Positions 35,407 to 44,853 of a stretch of DNA of 64,000 nucleotides are shown here, piece by piece. This DNA is from Spirosoma endophyticum. GTDB taxonomy: Bacteria > Bacteroidota > Bacteroidia > Cytophagales > Spirosomataceae. The stretch is from assembly GCF_900112365.1 (NCBI RefSeq), contig NZ_FOLQ01000007.1:62001-126000 (forward strand). The letters run 5' to 3'. Below the pieces are notes generated by a model. It did no database searches, was not told where the DNA came from, and was given only the letters and a program-made list of their open reading frames with translations. Position numbers and translations under genes: made by a program. Position 1 is the first letter of the stretch; every line of letters starts with the position of its first letter.

Positions 35407-37515
35407 CTACTTATTCACAGCCAGATTCACGGCCAGAATATAATCGGCTAGGAGCAGGCCTGTTTCCGTTAGATACAGATCCTTTTTCTTCTTCGCCGTC
35501 GGCGATGGCGTTCCTGTTTCGTCTATTGATGTAGTGACCTGCGACACTTTTGTAGCAGCTGCTCGTTTACGTTCAGCTTCGTCGCGTTCTTTGCGACGTT
35601 TCGCTTCCTGTAATGACACTACGGTGTTTTCTTTGGCTTTCTTGAAATCAGCCAAATCCTGTGCTAGCTGCTTTAGTTCTGGGTCCGACTTCAGTCGCTG
35701 ATCGAAACGATCGCGCAGGCGGGCCAGAATTTTATCGTCAACGGCACGTGATTGTTCATAGCGAGTTGACTTGATCTGATCCCAGGGCAACGCACTTGGC
35801 TGCGAACTTTCTCCGTACTCTTCTGCCGAAAATGCCGATGGAAACTGTACATCAGGAGTTACGCCTTTGTGTTGCGTGCTACTACCGTTAATGCGGTAGA
35901 ACTTCTGAATCGTCATTTTCAACTGGCCCACCTTCTCAGGATCTTTCGGTAAAAACCGGTTCAGATCAACCAGTGTCTGTACTGTGCCTTTGCCGAAAGT
36001 CTGGCCTCCCACAATGATACCGCGTTTGTAATCCTGAATAGCGGCCGCAAAAATCTCCGACGCCGATGCACTGAACCGGTTCACCAGAACCGCCATTGGC
36101 CCATCGTACGTTACAGATGGATCGGGATCTGTATACACTTCGGTTTCGCCGTTCGACTCACGAACCTGTACAACCGGCCCATTTGGAATGAACAATCCAG
36201 TCAGGTCAATCGCTTCCGTAAGAGATCCACCGCCGTTATCGCGTAGGTCAATCACAATACCATCGACTTTTTCGCCTTTCAACTCATCAATGAACTTCTT
36301 CACGTCGCTTGTCGTGCTGCTGAAACCTTCCTCACGTTTGCGAGCGCCTTCAAAATCACGGTAGAACATCGGGATATTTATGACGCCAATCTTAAACGGT
36401 TTTCCGTTGTCAGAAACTTCAATCACTTCTTTTTTAGCCCGCTGTTCTTCAAGCTTAATTTTTTCACGTACCAGGCGAATTTCTTTCGGCGGAGCACCAG
36501 CCAGCGCATCGGGAGAAACGACCTGTAAACGTACCACCGTACCTTTAGGGCCTTTTATCAGCTTCACAACCTCGTCTACCTGCCAGTTCATGGTGTTCAC
36601 CATAGCGCCATTATCGCCCTGCGCTACGCCCGCAATTTTATCGTTGGTCTTTAACAAATTGCTCTTGAAAGCTGGACCACCCGGTAATACACTCGTTATT
36701 TTGATGTATTCACCGTCTTCCTGCAACATGGCACCAATGCCTTCCAGCGACTGGCTCATCTCCTGGTTGAAGCGATCAGCACTATTGGGCGAGAAATAAT
36801 TGGTATGTGGATCAAGCGACTCGGCAAACGAGTTCATATAGATCTGAAACACGTCTGCACTTTTCACCCGGTTAATGGCTTTGTCGAGGTTGGCATATCG
36901 TTGCTTCATCGTTGCCGTAACGACACTGTCCTTCCGGTTGCCTAAACGTAGCTCCAATTCCTGATTTTTCAGGATTTTTAGCCACAGTTCGTTCTGCTCT
37001 TCCACCGTTTTCGGCCAGGCAGCTTTCTCGCGATCAGTATTGAAGGTTTCATCAGCCGTAAATGTAAACGGCTTCGTGATCTGCGCTTTGATGAATTCAC
37101 TACGTTCTGCATACCGTTTACGGAAAAGGTTATACAGATCATAGGCTGCTGTCAGATCACCGTTAATGAGGGCATCGTCAATTTGATAGCGGTACTTTTC
37201 GAAAGACGCTACGTCTGACGCCAGCAGATAGGTTTTATTGCCATCAACTTCTTTCAGGTAATTGTCCCATACAACCGACGAGAGTGAGTCGTTGAGCGGG
37301 ACTTTCCGATAATGGTACTGCGTTAGTAGCTTGGCTACCTGTACTTCCACTTTCTCCTGCGAGATGGAAGGTTTAAGATCTGTAGCTAACGTGAAAGATG
37401 TTGGCCTTGATACCGCGCCTGCATCGGTAGCCTGGCCCGTGGCTCCATTCAATGGCGAATCCGGCTGAAAGCTTAGCATCAGCACGGGCAATAGGGTTAC
37501 CAGATACTTTTTCAT
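35407..37515 (-). CDS. prc: carboxy-terminal (tail-specific) processing protease
   Basis: A 702-residue periplasmic S41-family protease with a signal peptide in the first 20 residues. An N-terminal helical domain is followed by LDPHTNYFSP near 234, a PDZ domain (about 250-340) that captures C-termini, and the protease core with IDLRDNGGGSL near 422. The catalytic pair is Ser484 in FSASASE and Lys509 in TFGKGT, aligned with E. coli Ser430 and Lys455. The C-terminal 130 residues form the DUF3340-type helical tail. It degrades or trims envelope proteins. It follows an FKBP isomerase gene on the same strand, and a palindrome separates the two. Confidence 0.96.
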   Translation of the reverse strand: MKKYLVTLLPVLMLSFQPDSPLNGATGQATDAGAVSRPTSFTLATDLKPSISQEKVEVQVAKLLTQYHYRKVPLNDSLSSVVWDNYLKEVDGNKTYLLASDVASFEKYRYQIDDALINGDLTAAYDLYNLFRKRYAERSEFIKAQITKPFTFTADETFNTDREKAAWPKTVEEQNELWLKILKNQELELRLGNRKDSVVTATMKQRYANLDKAINRVKSADVFQIYMNSFAESLDPHTNYFSPNSADRFNQEMSQSLEGIGAMLQEDGEYIKITSVLPGGPAFKSNLLKTNDKIAGVAQGDNGAMVNTMNWQVDEVVKLIKGPKGTVVRLQVVSPDALAGAPPKEIRLVREKIKLEEQRAKKEVIEVSDNGKPFKIGVINIPMFYRDFEGARKREEGFSSTTSDVKKFIDELKGEKVDGIVIDLRDNGGGSLTEAIDLTGLFIPNGPVVQVRESNGETEVYTDPDPSVTYDGPMAVLVNRFSASASEIFAAAIQDYKRGIIVGGQTFGKGTVQTLVDLNRFLPKDPEKVGQLKMTIQKFYRINGSSTQHKGVTPDVQFPSAFSAEEYGESSQPSALPWDQIKSTRYEQSRAVDDKILARLRDRFDQRLKSDPELKQLAQDLADFKKAKENTVVSLQEAKRRKERDEAERKRAAATKVSQVTTSIDETGTPSPTAKKKKDLYLTETGLLLADYILAVNLAVNK

Positions 37516-37535
37516 CTACATTACCCAGGTTAATG

Positions 37536-37577
37536 GCGAAAGAGTGAGCGGCTGGTGCCAGCCGCTCACTCTTTCGC
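37536..37577. terminator. perfect GAGCGAA-family palindrome
   Basis: GCGAAAGAGTGAGCGGCTGG (37536-37555) is perfectly complementary to 37558-37577, a 20-bp stem with a two-base loop. It lies between the FKBP stop and the protease start. Confidence 0.8.
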
Positions 37578-37583
37578 TCTTGT

Positions 37584-38354
37584 TTATTGTTTAACAATAT
37601 CAAGCAGCTCTACGTCGAATACCAACGTCGAACCAGGTTTAATATCAGCGCCAGCTCCCCGATCGCCATAAGCCAGATCAGATGGAATATAAAGTTTCCA
37701 TTTTGAACCAACTGGCATCAGCTGCAGCGCTTCCGTCCAACCTTTAATCACCTCACTAACACCAAATTCGGCCGGTTGGCCACGCTCCACTGAACTATCG
37801 AATACTTTGCCATCCAGCAATTTACCCGTGTAGTGTACTTTAACTCGATCCGTGGCGGTTGGTTTAGCCCCAGTCCCTTCTTTTTCGACAGAATACTGTA
37901 AACCGCTGGCGGTAGTTGTTACACCTGACTTTGCTTTGTTCTCATTCAAAAATGCAGTGCCAATTTTTTTGTTCTCAGCCGACGCTTTCATACCTTCTGC
38001 GTTACGAGACGCCATCTGCTTCTGCATAAATGTATTCATCACCTGTCCAGCCTGCATCTGTGTCAACTTGGTCGGTTGATCTTTGAGTGCATCCTCTAAA
38101 CCACGTATTAACAAAGCATTGTTAATATCAGAAATGCCCTGCTGCTTGAGATTCTGAGCCATAAACATCCCAATGCTATAGCTAACTGAATCCTGGGTAG
38201 AAGCTATTGAGGTTCCCGTTGCTGGTTTAGCGGCTGTGGAGGGTTTTGCCGTTGCGGGCTTTTTAGCCGCAGGTTTTTTCACTTGTGCAGTCGCGGAACC
38301 AGCGACAAAAATGGCTGACACCATACCGGCCAGCATCAATTGGTTGAACTTCAT
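37584..38354 (-). CDS. exported FKBP-type peptidyl-prolyl isomerase
   Basis: A 256-residue periplasmic folding helper. A signal peptide (about 1-23, ending GSATAQ) is followed by a Lys/Ala/Pro linker. The FkpA-type dimerisation helices follow (about 50-150: SYSIGMFMAQNLKQQG), and the FKBP domain lies at roughly 160-256. Domain motifs are VKVHYTGKLLDGKVFDSS, VIKGWTEALQLMPVGSKWKLYIPSDLAYG and the closing LVFDVELLDI. It lies upstream of the tail-specific protease gene on the same strand, and both act on envelope proteins. The 373-base spacer to its right faces atpA. Confidence 0.94.
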   Translation of the reverse strand: MKFNQLMLAGMVSAIFVAGSATAQVKKPAAKKPATAKPSTAAKPATGTSIASTQDSVSYSIGMFMAQNLKQQGISDINNALLIRGLEDALKDQPTKLTQMQAGQVMNTFMQKQMASRNAEGMKASAENKKIGTAFLNENKAKSGVTTTASGLQYSVEKEGTGAKPTATDRVKVHYTGKLLDGKVFDSSVERGQPAEFGVSEVIKGWTEALQLMPVGSKWKLYIPSDLAYGDRGAGADIKPGSTLVFDVELLDIVKQ

Positions 38355-38727
38355 GCGAAAACGAAACGTGGTGTATATAAACGAAAGTAATACTATTGAA
38401 ACGTGAATGAATGGGATAAAAGTTTAAGTATAGGCTGGTTTGACAAAAACATTTTGGTTCTCAATCGCTTCTCAAACACATTAGTATCCATTGGAATAAG
38501 GAAATAAAAGTAGCTTAAAAATTGGCTGAGATCAATTTTGACCTCTTAAACTATGGCTAATTTAGATAAACGGTTTCTATTGCTTGATCAATGGTTGCTG
38601 TCGTTGCTTTTTTATATCGGAAAAGTCTAAGATTCAGCTACTGAATATAGGTTTCGTCGTATTTTTATTAAATTTTAATCGTACCTTTGCGGCCGAAAAA
38701 TCAATATTAAATTCTCATTATACACAT
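38355..38727. other. divergent spacer between FKBP and atpA
   Basis: It is AT-rich with no supported gene. An open frame from 38584 runs into atpA but starts upstream of its promoter and has no family match. The only clear element is the atpA promoter box near the right end. Confidence 0.6.
38682..38689 (+). promoter_or_regulatory. TACCTTTG -7 promoter box for atpA
   Basis: It is a perfect TAnnTTTG match about 38 bases before the atpA ATG, preceded by a T-rich stretch where the -33 element should lie. Confidence 0.55.
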
Positions 38728-40302
38728 ATGGATTCCGTAAGACCCGACGAGATATCAGCCATCCTGCGCCAGCAACTGGCTGGAACGCAAACCGAGGCTG
38801 AACTCGAAGAAGTCGGTACGGTGCTGCAAATTGGTGACGGCGTAGCGCGTATCTACGGCCTCTCGAAGGTGCAGGCCGGCGAATTACTTTCGTTCGACAA
38901 TGGGCTTCAGGCTATGGCTTTAAACCTTGAAGAAGACAACGTTGGAGCAGTACTGCTCGGCGATTATTCGGAAATTAAGGAAGGCGATACCGTTAAGCGC
39001 ACCGATCAGATTGCCTATGTTAACGTTGGAGATGGTATCCTGGGTCGGGTAGTAAACACACTCGGTCTGCCAATTGATGGTCTTGGCCCCATTCAGGGCG
39101 AATTATTCCAAATGCCGCTGGAGCGTAAAGCGCCGGGCGTAATTTACCGCCAGCCGGTAAATGAGCCGCTGCAAACGGGAATTAAGGCTATTGATGCCAT
39201 GATCCCTATTGGCCGCGGCCAGCGCGAATTGATTATTGGTGACCGTCAGACGGGCAAAACGGCCGTTGCGATTGACACCATTATCAACCAGAAAGAATTC
39301 TATGACAAAGGTGAACCTGTGTTCTGTATCTACGTAGCGTGCGGCCAGAAAGCGTCGACCGTGAAGCAAGTTGAGCAAACACTGCGTAAGGCTGGTGCTA
39401 TGGATTACACCGTAGTCGTTGCCGCCAACGCGTCTGACCCTTCGCCGATGCAGTTCTTTGCGCCGTTTACGGGTGCCGCCATCGGCGAGTATTTCCGCGA
39501 TACAGGCCGTCCTGCACTGGTTGTTTATGACGACCTGTCGAAACAGGCGGTTGCTTACCGCGAGGTATCGCTGCTACTACGTCGCCCACCAGGCCGTGAG
39601 GCTTATCCAGGAGACGTATTCTACCTGCACAGCCGCTTGCTGGAACGGGCCGCTAAGGTCAACTCCAACGATGACATCGCCAAAAACATGAACGATCTGC
39701 CACCTTCCTTAGTGGGTAAGGTGAAAGGTGGTGGTTCATTAACGGCTTTGCCAATTATTGAAACGCAGGCAGGCGACGTATCGGCTTATATTCCAACGAA
39801 CGTAATTTCGATTACAGACGGCCAGATCTTCCTGGAGTCGAACCTGTTCAACTCGGGTATTCGCCCAGCCATCAACGTAGGTATTTCGGTATCACGTGTG
39901 GGAGGTAATGCCCAGATCAAGTCGATGAAGAAAGTGGCTGGTACGTTGAAGCTCGACCAGGCTCAGTTCCGCGAACTGGAAGCGTTTGCCAAGTTCGGTT
40001 CTGATCTTGATGCGTCCACCAAACTGACCATTGAACGTGGTCGGCGGAACCAGGAGATATTGAAGCAACCTCAGTACTCACCGGTTGCCGTTGAACAGCA
40101 GGTTGCCATTATCTACGCGTCAATCAATGGATTGCTGGATAAAGTGCCTGTCAACAAAGTAAAAGCCTTCGAGGGTGAGTTTGCTATGGTATTGAGTGCG
40201 CAGTATCCGGCTGTCCTGGCTGATCTCCGCGCCGGTAAACTAACCGACGAAGCTATTGCAACGCTGAAAAAAGTAGCGGCTGATCTGTCGGCGCAATATT
40301 AA
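38728..40302 (+). CDS. atpA: F1-ATPase subunit alpha
   Basis: This is the non-catalytic nucleotide-binding subunit of the F1 head of ATP synthase, 524 residues from the ATG at 38728 ([10 protein letters not shown]). The walker-type P-loop is GDRQTGKT at 171-178. The N-terminal crown domain and the [23 protein letters not shown] segment near 295 are typical, as is the [10 protein letters not shown] motif near 390. It is followed by atpG after a 78-base palindrome-bearing spacer. The genes for subunits a, c, b, delta, beta and epsilon are not in the window, so alpha and gamma form a separate two-gene unit with their own promoter. Confidence 0.98.
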   Translation: MDSVRPDEISAILRQQLAGTQTEAELEEVGTVLQIGDGVARIYGLSKVQAGELLSFDNGLQAMALNLEEDNVGAVLLGDYSEIKEGDTVKRTDQIAYVNVGDGILGRVVNTLGLPIDGLGPIQGELFQMPLERKAPGVIYRQPVNEPLQTGIKAIDAMIPIGRGQRELIIGDRQTGKTAVAIDTIINQKEFYDKGEPVFCIYVACGQKASTVKQVEQTLRKAGAMDYTVVVAANASDPSPMQFFAPFTGAAIGEYFRDTGRPALVVYDDLSKQAVAYREVSLLLRRPPGREAYPGDVFYLHSRLLERAAKVNSNDDIAKNMNDLPPSLVGKVKGGGSLTALPIIETQAGDVSAYIPTNVISITDGQIFLESNLFNSGIRPAINVGISVSRVGGNAQIKSMKKVAGTLKLDQAQFRELEAFAKFGSDLDASTKLTIERGRRNQEILKQPQYSPVAVEQQVAIIYASINGLLDKVPVNKVKAFEGEFAMVLSAQYPAVLADLRAGKLTDEAIATLKKVAADLSAQY

Positions 40303-40304
40303 AA

Positions 40305-40368
40305 TCAGTCGATAGTCGGTAGTCAATAGTGGTTAGAAAAATACTGACGACTATTGACTATCGACTGA
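40305..40368. repeat. GTCGATAG-family palindrome between atpA and atpG
   Basis: The right arm ACTATTGACTATCGACTGA pairs with a left arm that carries one extra GTAGTC-type unit. It is the second member of the family seen at 19624-19683. Confidence 0.7.
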
Positions 40369-40380
40369 CTTATTACACAC

Positions 40381-41268
40381 ATGGCATCACTGAAAGAAGT
40401 ACGCGCCCGAATTGCCTCAATTAACTCGACTCAGCAGATTACCAAAGCCATGAAAATGGTGGCGGCTGCGAAGTTGCGCCGGGCGCAGGATAATATTACG
40501 CAACTGCGGCCTTATGCCCGGAAACTGAGCCAGATGCTCGGAACGGTTTCGGCCGGCACCAGCACAGCGTCCGAAAATCCGTACAAGCAGACACGTACCG
40601 TTGAGCGCGTTCTCCTGATTGTGGTTACGTCGGATCGTGGTTTATGCGGAGCCTTCAATACGAACGCCGTGAAAGGCGCACTAGCCCTCATCGACGAGAA
40701 GTACGCTTCTCAGGCCCGGTCCGGGAACGTTGAGATTATGGCCATTGGTAAGAAAGGGGCCGAAGCGTTTCAACGCCGGGGTTTTAAAGTAAACACGAAC
40801 CACGTAGAAACATTTAGCTCACTGAATTTTGCCACGGTTCGCGCAGCCGCCGAAGAAGCTATGAATGGCTTTGCCACGGGTCGCTATGACGTGGTAGAAG
40901 TAATCTACAATGAGTTTAAGAATGCTGCGATGCAGATCGTACGAACGGAGCAGATGTTGCCCATCGTTTCGGTTGAAACACCGGCCGGCGTACCCGCTAC
41001 ATCGATCAATTATATCTTTGAACCATCGGAAGAGGAGATCATTACGGAGTTGATTCCGAAGACGATCAAGATTCAGTTGTTCAAAGCGGTGCTGGATTCA
41101 AACGCATCAGAACACGGTGCCCGAATGACAGCCATGGATAAAGCGACTGAAAATGCTGGTGAACTGCTGAAAGAGCTTCGGCTGGTCTACAACCGGACTC
41201 GTCAGGCTGCCATCACGACCGAAATTCTCGAAATTGTGGGTGGTGCCGAAGCATTGGCAAGTGCCTAA
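40381..41268 (+). CDS. atpG: F1-ATPase subunit gamma
   Basis: This is the central rotor shaft of ATP synthase, 295 residues. The N-terminal helix (KEVRARIASINSTQQITKAMKMVAAAKLRRAQ) and the C-terminal helix (MTAMDKATENAGELL near 250, RQAAITTEILEIVGGAEAL at the end) form the coiled coil that turns inside the alpha/beta ring. VVTSDRGLCGAFN near 82 is the usual Rossmann-like core motif. It follows atpA, and a hairpin terminator lies just after it. Confidence 0.97.
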   Translation: MASLKEVRARIASINSTQQITKAMKMVAAAKLRRAQDNITQLRPYARKLSQMLGTVSAGTSTASENPYKQTRTVERVLLIVVTSDRGLCGAFNTNAVKGALALIDEKYASQARSGNVEIMAIGKKGAEAFQRRGFKVNTNHVETFSSLNFATVRAAAEEAMNGFATGRYDVVEVIYNEFKNAAMQIVRTEQMLPIVSVETPAGVPATSINYIFEPSEEEIITELIPKTIKIQLFKAVLDSNASEHGARMTAMDKATENAGELLKELRLVYNRTRQAAITTEILEIVGGAEALASA

Positions 41269-41293
41269 GAATATCTTACTTATTTTTACAGAG

Positions 41294-41324
41294 CAAAGCC
41301 GCTTCCACCCAGGGAGCGGCTTTG
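41294..41324 (+). terminator. terminator after atpG
   Basis: CAAAGCCGCT pairs with AGCGGCTTTG around an 11-base loop, followed by TCATTT. It closes the atpA-atpG unit. Confidence 0.7.
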
Positions 41325-41711
41325 TCATTTATACCATAATTTTTGCCACTGATTGCAACGGTTTGCGCTGGGATAGCGTCATGGTGAAGAACGAACTGCT
41401 TTAGTACCTTCTTATATTACCGCTATGAGCCACTTTTAGTTGTCTTCAGCAGATGTAATAAGAGGCTGGGCAAGCTGGTTTAAGCCTACAAAATATTCCG
41501 TTGGAAGAGTTTGAATTAATCCTCCGTTAAAAATGCTTAAAATTGGATTAGCTTCTGATTTTCAGCTATTTAGAGAGGTGAGTGGGCGCATGGATAATGT
41601 GTAAAATCGGAACGAAGAAGCCCCGATTTTAGTTATTAAATTGTGATATACGAACGGCCGATTCTTTAGCGTTTACTTATCATTCCGGTACTATTTAACG
41701 ACTCAAATAAC
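41325..41711. other. gene-free stretch before the DUF4136 gene
   Basis: I see no gene. A hairpin with arms TAAAATCGG/CCGATTTTA lies near 41610-41637. No repeat family or motif is otherwise evident. Confidence 0.5.
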
Positions 41712-42281
41712 ATGAAACTCAAAAGCATAATCACTAGTCTGTTTGTTGTTGGTACGTTGGCATCCTGCGCACCTGCTCTTACGGTTAAATACGATTACGA
41801 CCCCAAAGTGAACGTTCGGCAGTTTTCAACCTATCGTATCGAAGCTGATAGGCAACGTAACGCTGATCCCATTGTGGGCAGTAATTTGAACCAGCGCCGG
41901 ATTGCCGATGCACTGGACCAATCGCTTAAAGCGCGTGGCTACAAACCCGTAACCCAGGGCGAAGCTGATCTGGTTGTTCGTTTCTTTATGGATTCTAAAG
42001 ACAAGCAGCAGATTCAGTCCAACAACATGTATTCGCCTTATTCCTGGTGGTACGGTGGTATGGGTAACAACGTTTACTCACGGCAGTATGAAGAAAACCG
42101 TGTAGTTATAAACGTATTGGACGCCCGTACGAACGACATCGTATGGCAAGGTTGGGCAACTGGGCAATTAAATAGCCGCAATAAGGAGCGTGACCGCGAT
42201 CAGGCTTTCCGCGAAACGGTGACCAGTATTATGAAGAACTTCCCTGAGAGTGCTGGCCAGGATTATGGCGCAGCTCGGTAA
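41712..42281 (+). CDS. DUF4136 lipoprotein
   Basis: A 189-residue envelope lipoprotein; the lipobox GTLASC puts the lipidated Cys at residue 19. The DUF4136 pattern is visible: VKYDYDPKVNVRQFSTY near 25, RRIADALDQSLKARGY near 66, GEADLVVRFFMDS near 83, and the closing DARTNDIVWQGWATGQLN. The function of the family is not known. It is a single-gene unit closed by a very long palindromic terminator. Confidence 0.9.
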   Translation: MKLKSIITSLFVVGTLASCAPALTVKYDYDPKVNVRQFSTYRIEADRQRNADPIVGSNLNQRRIADALDQSLKARGYKPVTQGEADLVVRFFMDSKDKQQIQSNNMYSPYSWWYGGMGNNVYSRQYEENRVVINVLDARTNDIVWQGWATGQLNSRNKERDRDQAFRETVTSIMKNFPESAGQDYGAAR

Positions 42282-42284
42282 GGT

Positions 42285-42350
42285 ATCAACATAGTCCATA
42301 AAAAAACCTGCTATCCGACGATGGCAGGTTTTTTTATGGACTATGTTGAT
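42285..42350 (+). terminator. palindromic terminator with 27-bp perfect arms
   Basis: The arms begin ATCAACATAGTCCATAAAAA and end TTTTTATGGACTATGTTGAT, perfectly complementary over 27 bases with a 12-base loop. The stem contains its own T run, so it could serve both strands. Confidence 0.85.
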
Positions 42351-42371
42351 GGCTAAGACGCCATTAGACGC

Positions 42372-42403
42372 AAAAAAGGCATCCACTGGTGGATGCCTTT
42401 TTT
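42372..42403 (-). terminator. terminator after ferritin gene
   Basis: AAAAAAGGCATCCAC pairs perfectly with GTGGATGCCTTTTTT around two bases. It is a classic intrinsic terminator for the leftward ferritin gene, placed back to back with the previous one. Confidence 0.88.
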
Positions 42404-42420
42404 GAAATATCATAGGTTGA

Positions 42421-42951
42421 CTATTCAAATACATTGCCATCGTAGGTAACGCTGGCAAGTTTTTTATCTAAGTAATAAACTTGATCGGCTGGAATCTGAT
42501 CAATCAGTTCGAGGCAACGACGAGCGATATATTCTTCTTCCATCTGCTCTCTCACGTACCATTTCAGAAGCTCTTCAGTTGCGTAATCGTTCTCCCGGCG
42601 GCAAATGCTGATAATCCGATTGATCGAATCCGTTACAGAAATTTCCTGTTCCAGAGCACCTTCAAATACCGAACGTAGTGAATCGAATTCCTGACCGATT
42701 GCCGGAATCTCGGGTGAATAGGCAGTAGCGCCCTGGTCGCAGAGATAATGAAAGAATTTCATGGCGTGTTTACGCTCTTCTTCCGACTGTTTATAGAAAA
42801 AGCCAGCGCTATGATCAAACCCGTTCCGGTCGCACCAGCCCGCCATCGCCAAATATTTCGACGACGAAACCATTTCCATTTGTATCTGCTGGTTCAGGGC
42901 CAGTTCGACACTTTCTTTAACTGAGGTGCGTAATCTTGCTAAATCTTTCAT
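42421..42951 (-). CDS. non-haem ferritin
   Basis: About 176 residues from the ATG at 42951 (MKDLARLRTSV). The upstream ATG adds 15 residues across the likely promoter. This four-helix-bundle iron store assembles into a 24-mer cage, oxidising Fe(II) at a diiron centre. Ligand patterns are present: Glu in QQIQMEMVSSSKYLAMA near 21-33, the E-x-x-H of EEERKHAMKFF near 56, EQEISVTDSI near 98 and EEEYIARR near 138. It matches the FtnA group. A small unknown gene lies 110 bases upstream on the same strand. No Fur-type box could be confirmed by eye. Confidence 0.94.
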   Translation of the reverse strand: MKDLARLRTSVKESVELALNQQIQMEMVSSSKYLAMAGWCDRNGFDHSAGFFYKQSEEERKHAMKFFHYLCDQGATAYSPEIPAIGQEFDSLRSVFEGALEQEISVTDSINRIISICRRENDYATEELLKWYVREQMEEEYIARRCLELIDQIPADQVYYLDKKLASVTYDGNVFE

Positions 42952-43062
42952 GCTGTTAACCGTGTCCGGTGAGAAATTCATATGCCAAAACAACACAAAA
43001 AAACCGACCGTTGTTACACAGTCGGTTGATATACAGGAAATTTAGAAAAAGTCTATTTATGC

Positions 43063-43419
43063 CTATTCGGTTAAAGAGCAACCACATTCGCGGAGCATCG
43101 CGTTTAATTCAAGCATGAGTTTGGCACCGTTGAGCAATTCGCGCAAGTGAACAATTTCACAAAGCGTCAATACATAACAACGCTCGGAGCGGGGAAGCGC
43201 CAGGATTTCAACATCATCGGCAGCATCCGTGCTTAAGGCCATTTGCCGGATGTCGACCGTTTCGACCATACGCCGAAACTGAGCAAAATCACGCGCCGAA
43301 AACTGGGTATGCGTGTCCCAAAATTCCAGAATCAGCCGATTACTTACATCACACTGATAAACAACACCTCTCTCGGTCCGAAATACTTCCTGATATGTTA
43401 CTGGTACGTTCCCCGTCAT
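43063..43419 (-). CDS. conserved small protein of unknown function
   Basis: About 118 residues from the ATG at 43419 (MTGNVPVTYQEVF). The longer frame adds ten Cys/Ile-rich residues that look like read-through of the promoter. The body has alternating strand and helix, with VYQCDVSNRLILEFWDT near 20 and HLRELLNGAKLMLELNAML near 93, and ends with a Cys pair (ECGCSLTE). I do not recognise a named function. It lies upstream of ferritin on the same strand, which leaves an iron link possible but unsupported. Confidence 0.7.
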   Translation of the reverse strand: MTGNVPVTYQEVFRTERGVVYQCDVSNRLILEFWDTHTQFSARDFAQFRRMVETVDIRQMALSTDAADDVEILALPRSERCYVLTLCEIVHLRELLNGAKLMLELNAMLRECGCSLTE

Positions 43420-43497
43420 GGTTGCACAAATGATTATGCAAAGATACAACGCACTAGTTAGTTTAGATAGTTTCTAAACAATATTTTTTCAACAGAA

Positions 43498-44844
43498 TTA
43501 AGGAGCCACAGTACTTGATAGCCAGCCTGTTTGCCCATCTGCACTACGTATCAACTGAAAGGTGTTGGCTGTGGCGAGCACGTCGACGGCCGAACCTACC
43601 GGCAATGTCTTGATGGTGGCAGCCTGACTGTTAGCGGACTCCAACAGATTGCCTGGAACAGCAAGCGCCAGCTTCTTAAGTGGCCGCTTGAGGGTTTCAA
43701 CGGTATTACTCGCTACATAGCCAGTTAGCCCATCGGGTAACTCAACGCGCAGCCAGAATTCGGTACCGCCAATAATCGTCAAGGCCGATGAAGCAGATAG
43801 TTTTCGGAGAATGGGAGAATCACTGTGGGGCGCCAGACGAACCACTGAGCTAGCCGCCGACACACGTACTGAATCGCCAAGTCGTGATACCGGCACTACC
43901 GGTTGTTTCGCAGGTCCGCGTCCAAGCCGGATGAAAGGCAACGGATTTAGGGCTGAATTGCCAGGGCCATACAGGCCAAAGTGCAGGTGTGGGGCAATGG
44001 TGCGGGCATTTCCTGTATTTCCAACGAAGCCGACTGTATCGCCAACTGATACCCGCTGTCCGTTGCTGACATTCCAGCGATCAAGATGAGCGTAATAGAG
44101 GCTAATGCTGCGATTGTTGTCGGTCAAAAAAGCGAAATTCCCACCTAGTTTGTTGGTCCCAACGTTTGTGATGATGCCATTCACGGAGGCTAGTGCTGGT
44201 GTTCCTCTCGGTGCGAAAATATCCACGCCCTCATGCCGCCGACGACCACCATCGCGAACAGCGCCGAAAAAACTGGCAATCTGTTTGCTGTCGCGCCCCT
44301 GCACCGGAAACGCCAGGGATGGCTCGCGCGTAATGACAATCGTATAGTTGCCGCTACGTAGTAATTCGGGCTGAACCCGGATCAGGTAAGTCTGTGTTTT
44401 TCGAGGTTCCCAAGCCAATACATTCGTATCAGCTTTCGATGTAGCAACGGGCCTGGTTTGTTGACGATCGGCAAGCTCAAATACGTCAATAAACACCTGT
44501 GCTTCTTTTTGCCCCAGTGTTTCAACTTTTATCAGAAAGCGATCACCACGCTCTGCCGCCAGGCGATAACCCACCGCAAACGCTTTGTTGGCTGAGAAGT
44601 ACCCACTTTCCCGATACGGTACGGTTATTCTAAGCGAATCCCGGAGAGCTCGTTCACCAGCCGTAATCCAGTCGCTGCCGAGTGCGGTCTGGTCAAGTTT
44701 AGCGACCTTGAGGGATTGACTATACTGGTCGTGGGGAGACGGAGATCGAAACAGGGTTTGCGTAGGACCAAAACCCGTACAGGCGCTGAGCCAGCCAGCC
44801 AGCAATCCAATCAAAAAAAAACGAAATACATTACTTACTGCCAT
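43498..44844 (-). CDS. M23 metallopeptidase lipoprotein with SH3 domains
   Basis: A 448-residue envelope lipoprotein with lipobox GWLSAC (Cys22). An N-terminal Ig-like or prepeptidase region (about 60-175) is followed by a LytM/M23 peptidase domain near 190-305: RRHEGVDIFAPRGTPA carries the His and Asp zinc ligands, and HLHFGLYG the second His pair. Two SH3b domains follow, near 325-385 and 390-448. Such enzymes cut peptidoglycan cross-links or activate amidases. It heads leftward next to a TMEM175-like channel gene, 9 bases away. Confidence 0.93.
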   Translation of the reverse strand: MAVSNVFRFFLIGLLAGWLSACTGFGPTQTLFRSPSPHDQYSQSLKVAKLDQTALGSDWITAGERALRDSLRITVPYRESGYFSANKAFAVGYRLAAERGDRFLIKVETLGQKEAQVFIDVFELADRQQTRPVATSKADTNVLAWEPRKTQTYLIRVQPELLRSGNYTIVITREPSLAFPVQGRDSKQIASFFGAVRDGGRRRHEGVDIFAPRGTPALASVNGIITNVGTNKLGGNFAFLTDNNRSISLYYAHLDRWNVSNGQRVSVGDTVGFVGNTGNARTIAPHLHFGLYGPGNSALNPLPFIRLGRGPAKQPVVPVSRLGDSVRVSAASSVVRLAPHSDSPILRKLSASSALTIIGGTEFWLRVELPDGLTGYVASNTVETLKRPLKKLALAVPGNLLESANSQAATIKTLPVGSAVDVLATANTFQLIRSADGQTGWLSSTVAP

Positions 44845-44853
44845 AGTATTCTG

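Noticed and set aside
38584-38727. Upstream extension of atpA giving 48 extra residues
   Set aside because: The promoter box at 38682 lies inside it and the family start is at 38728.
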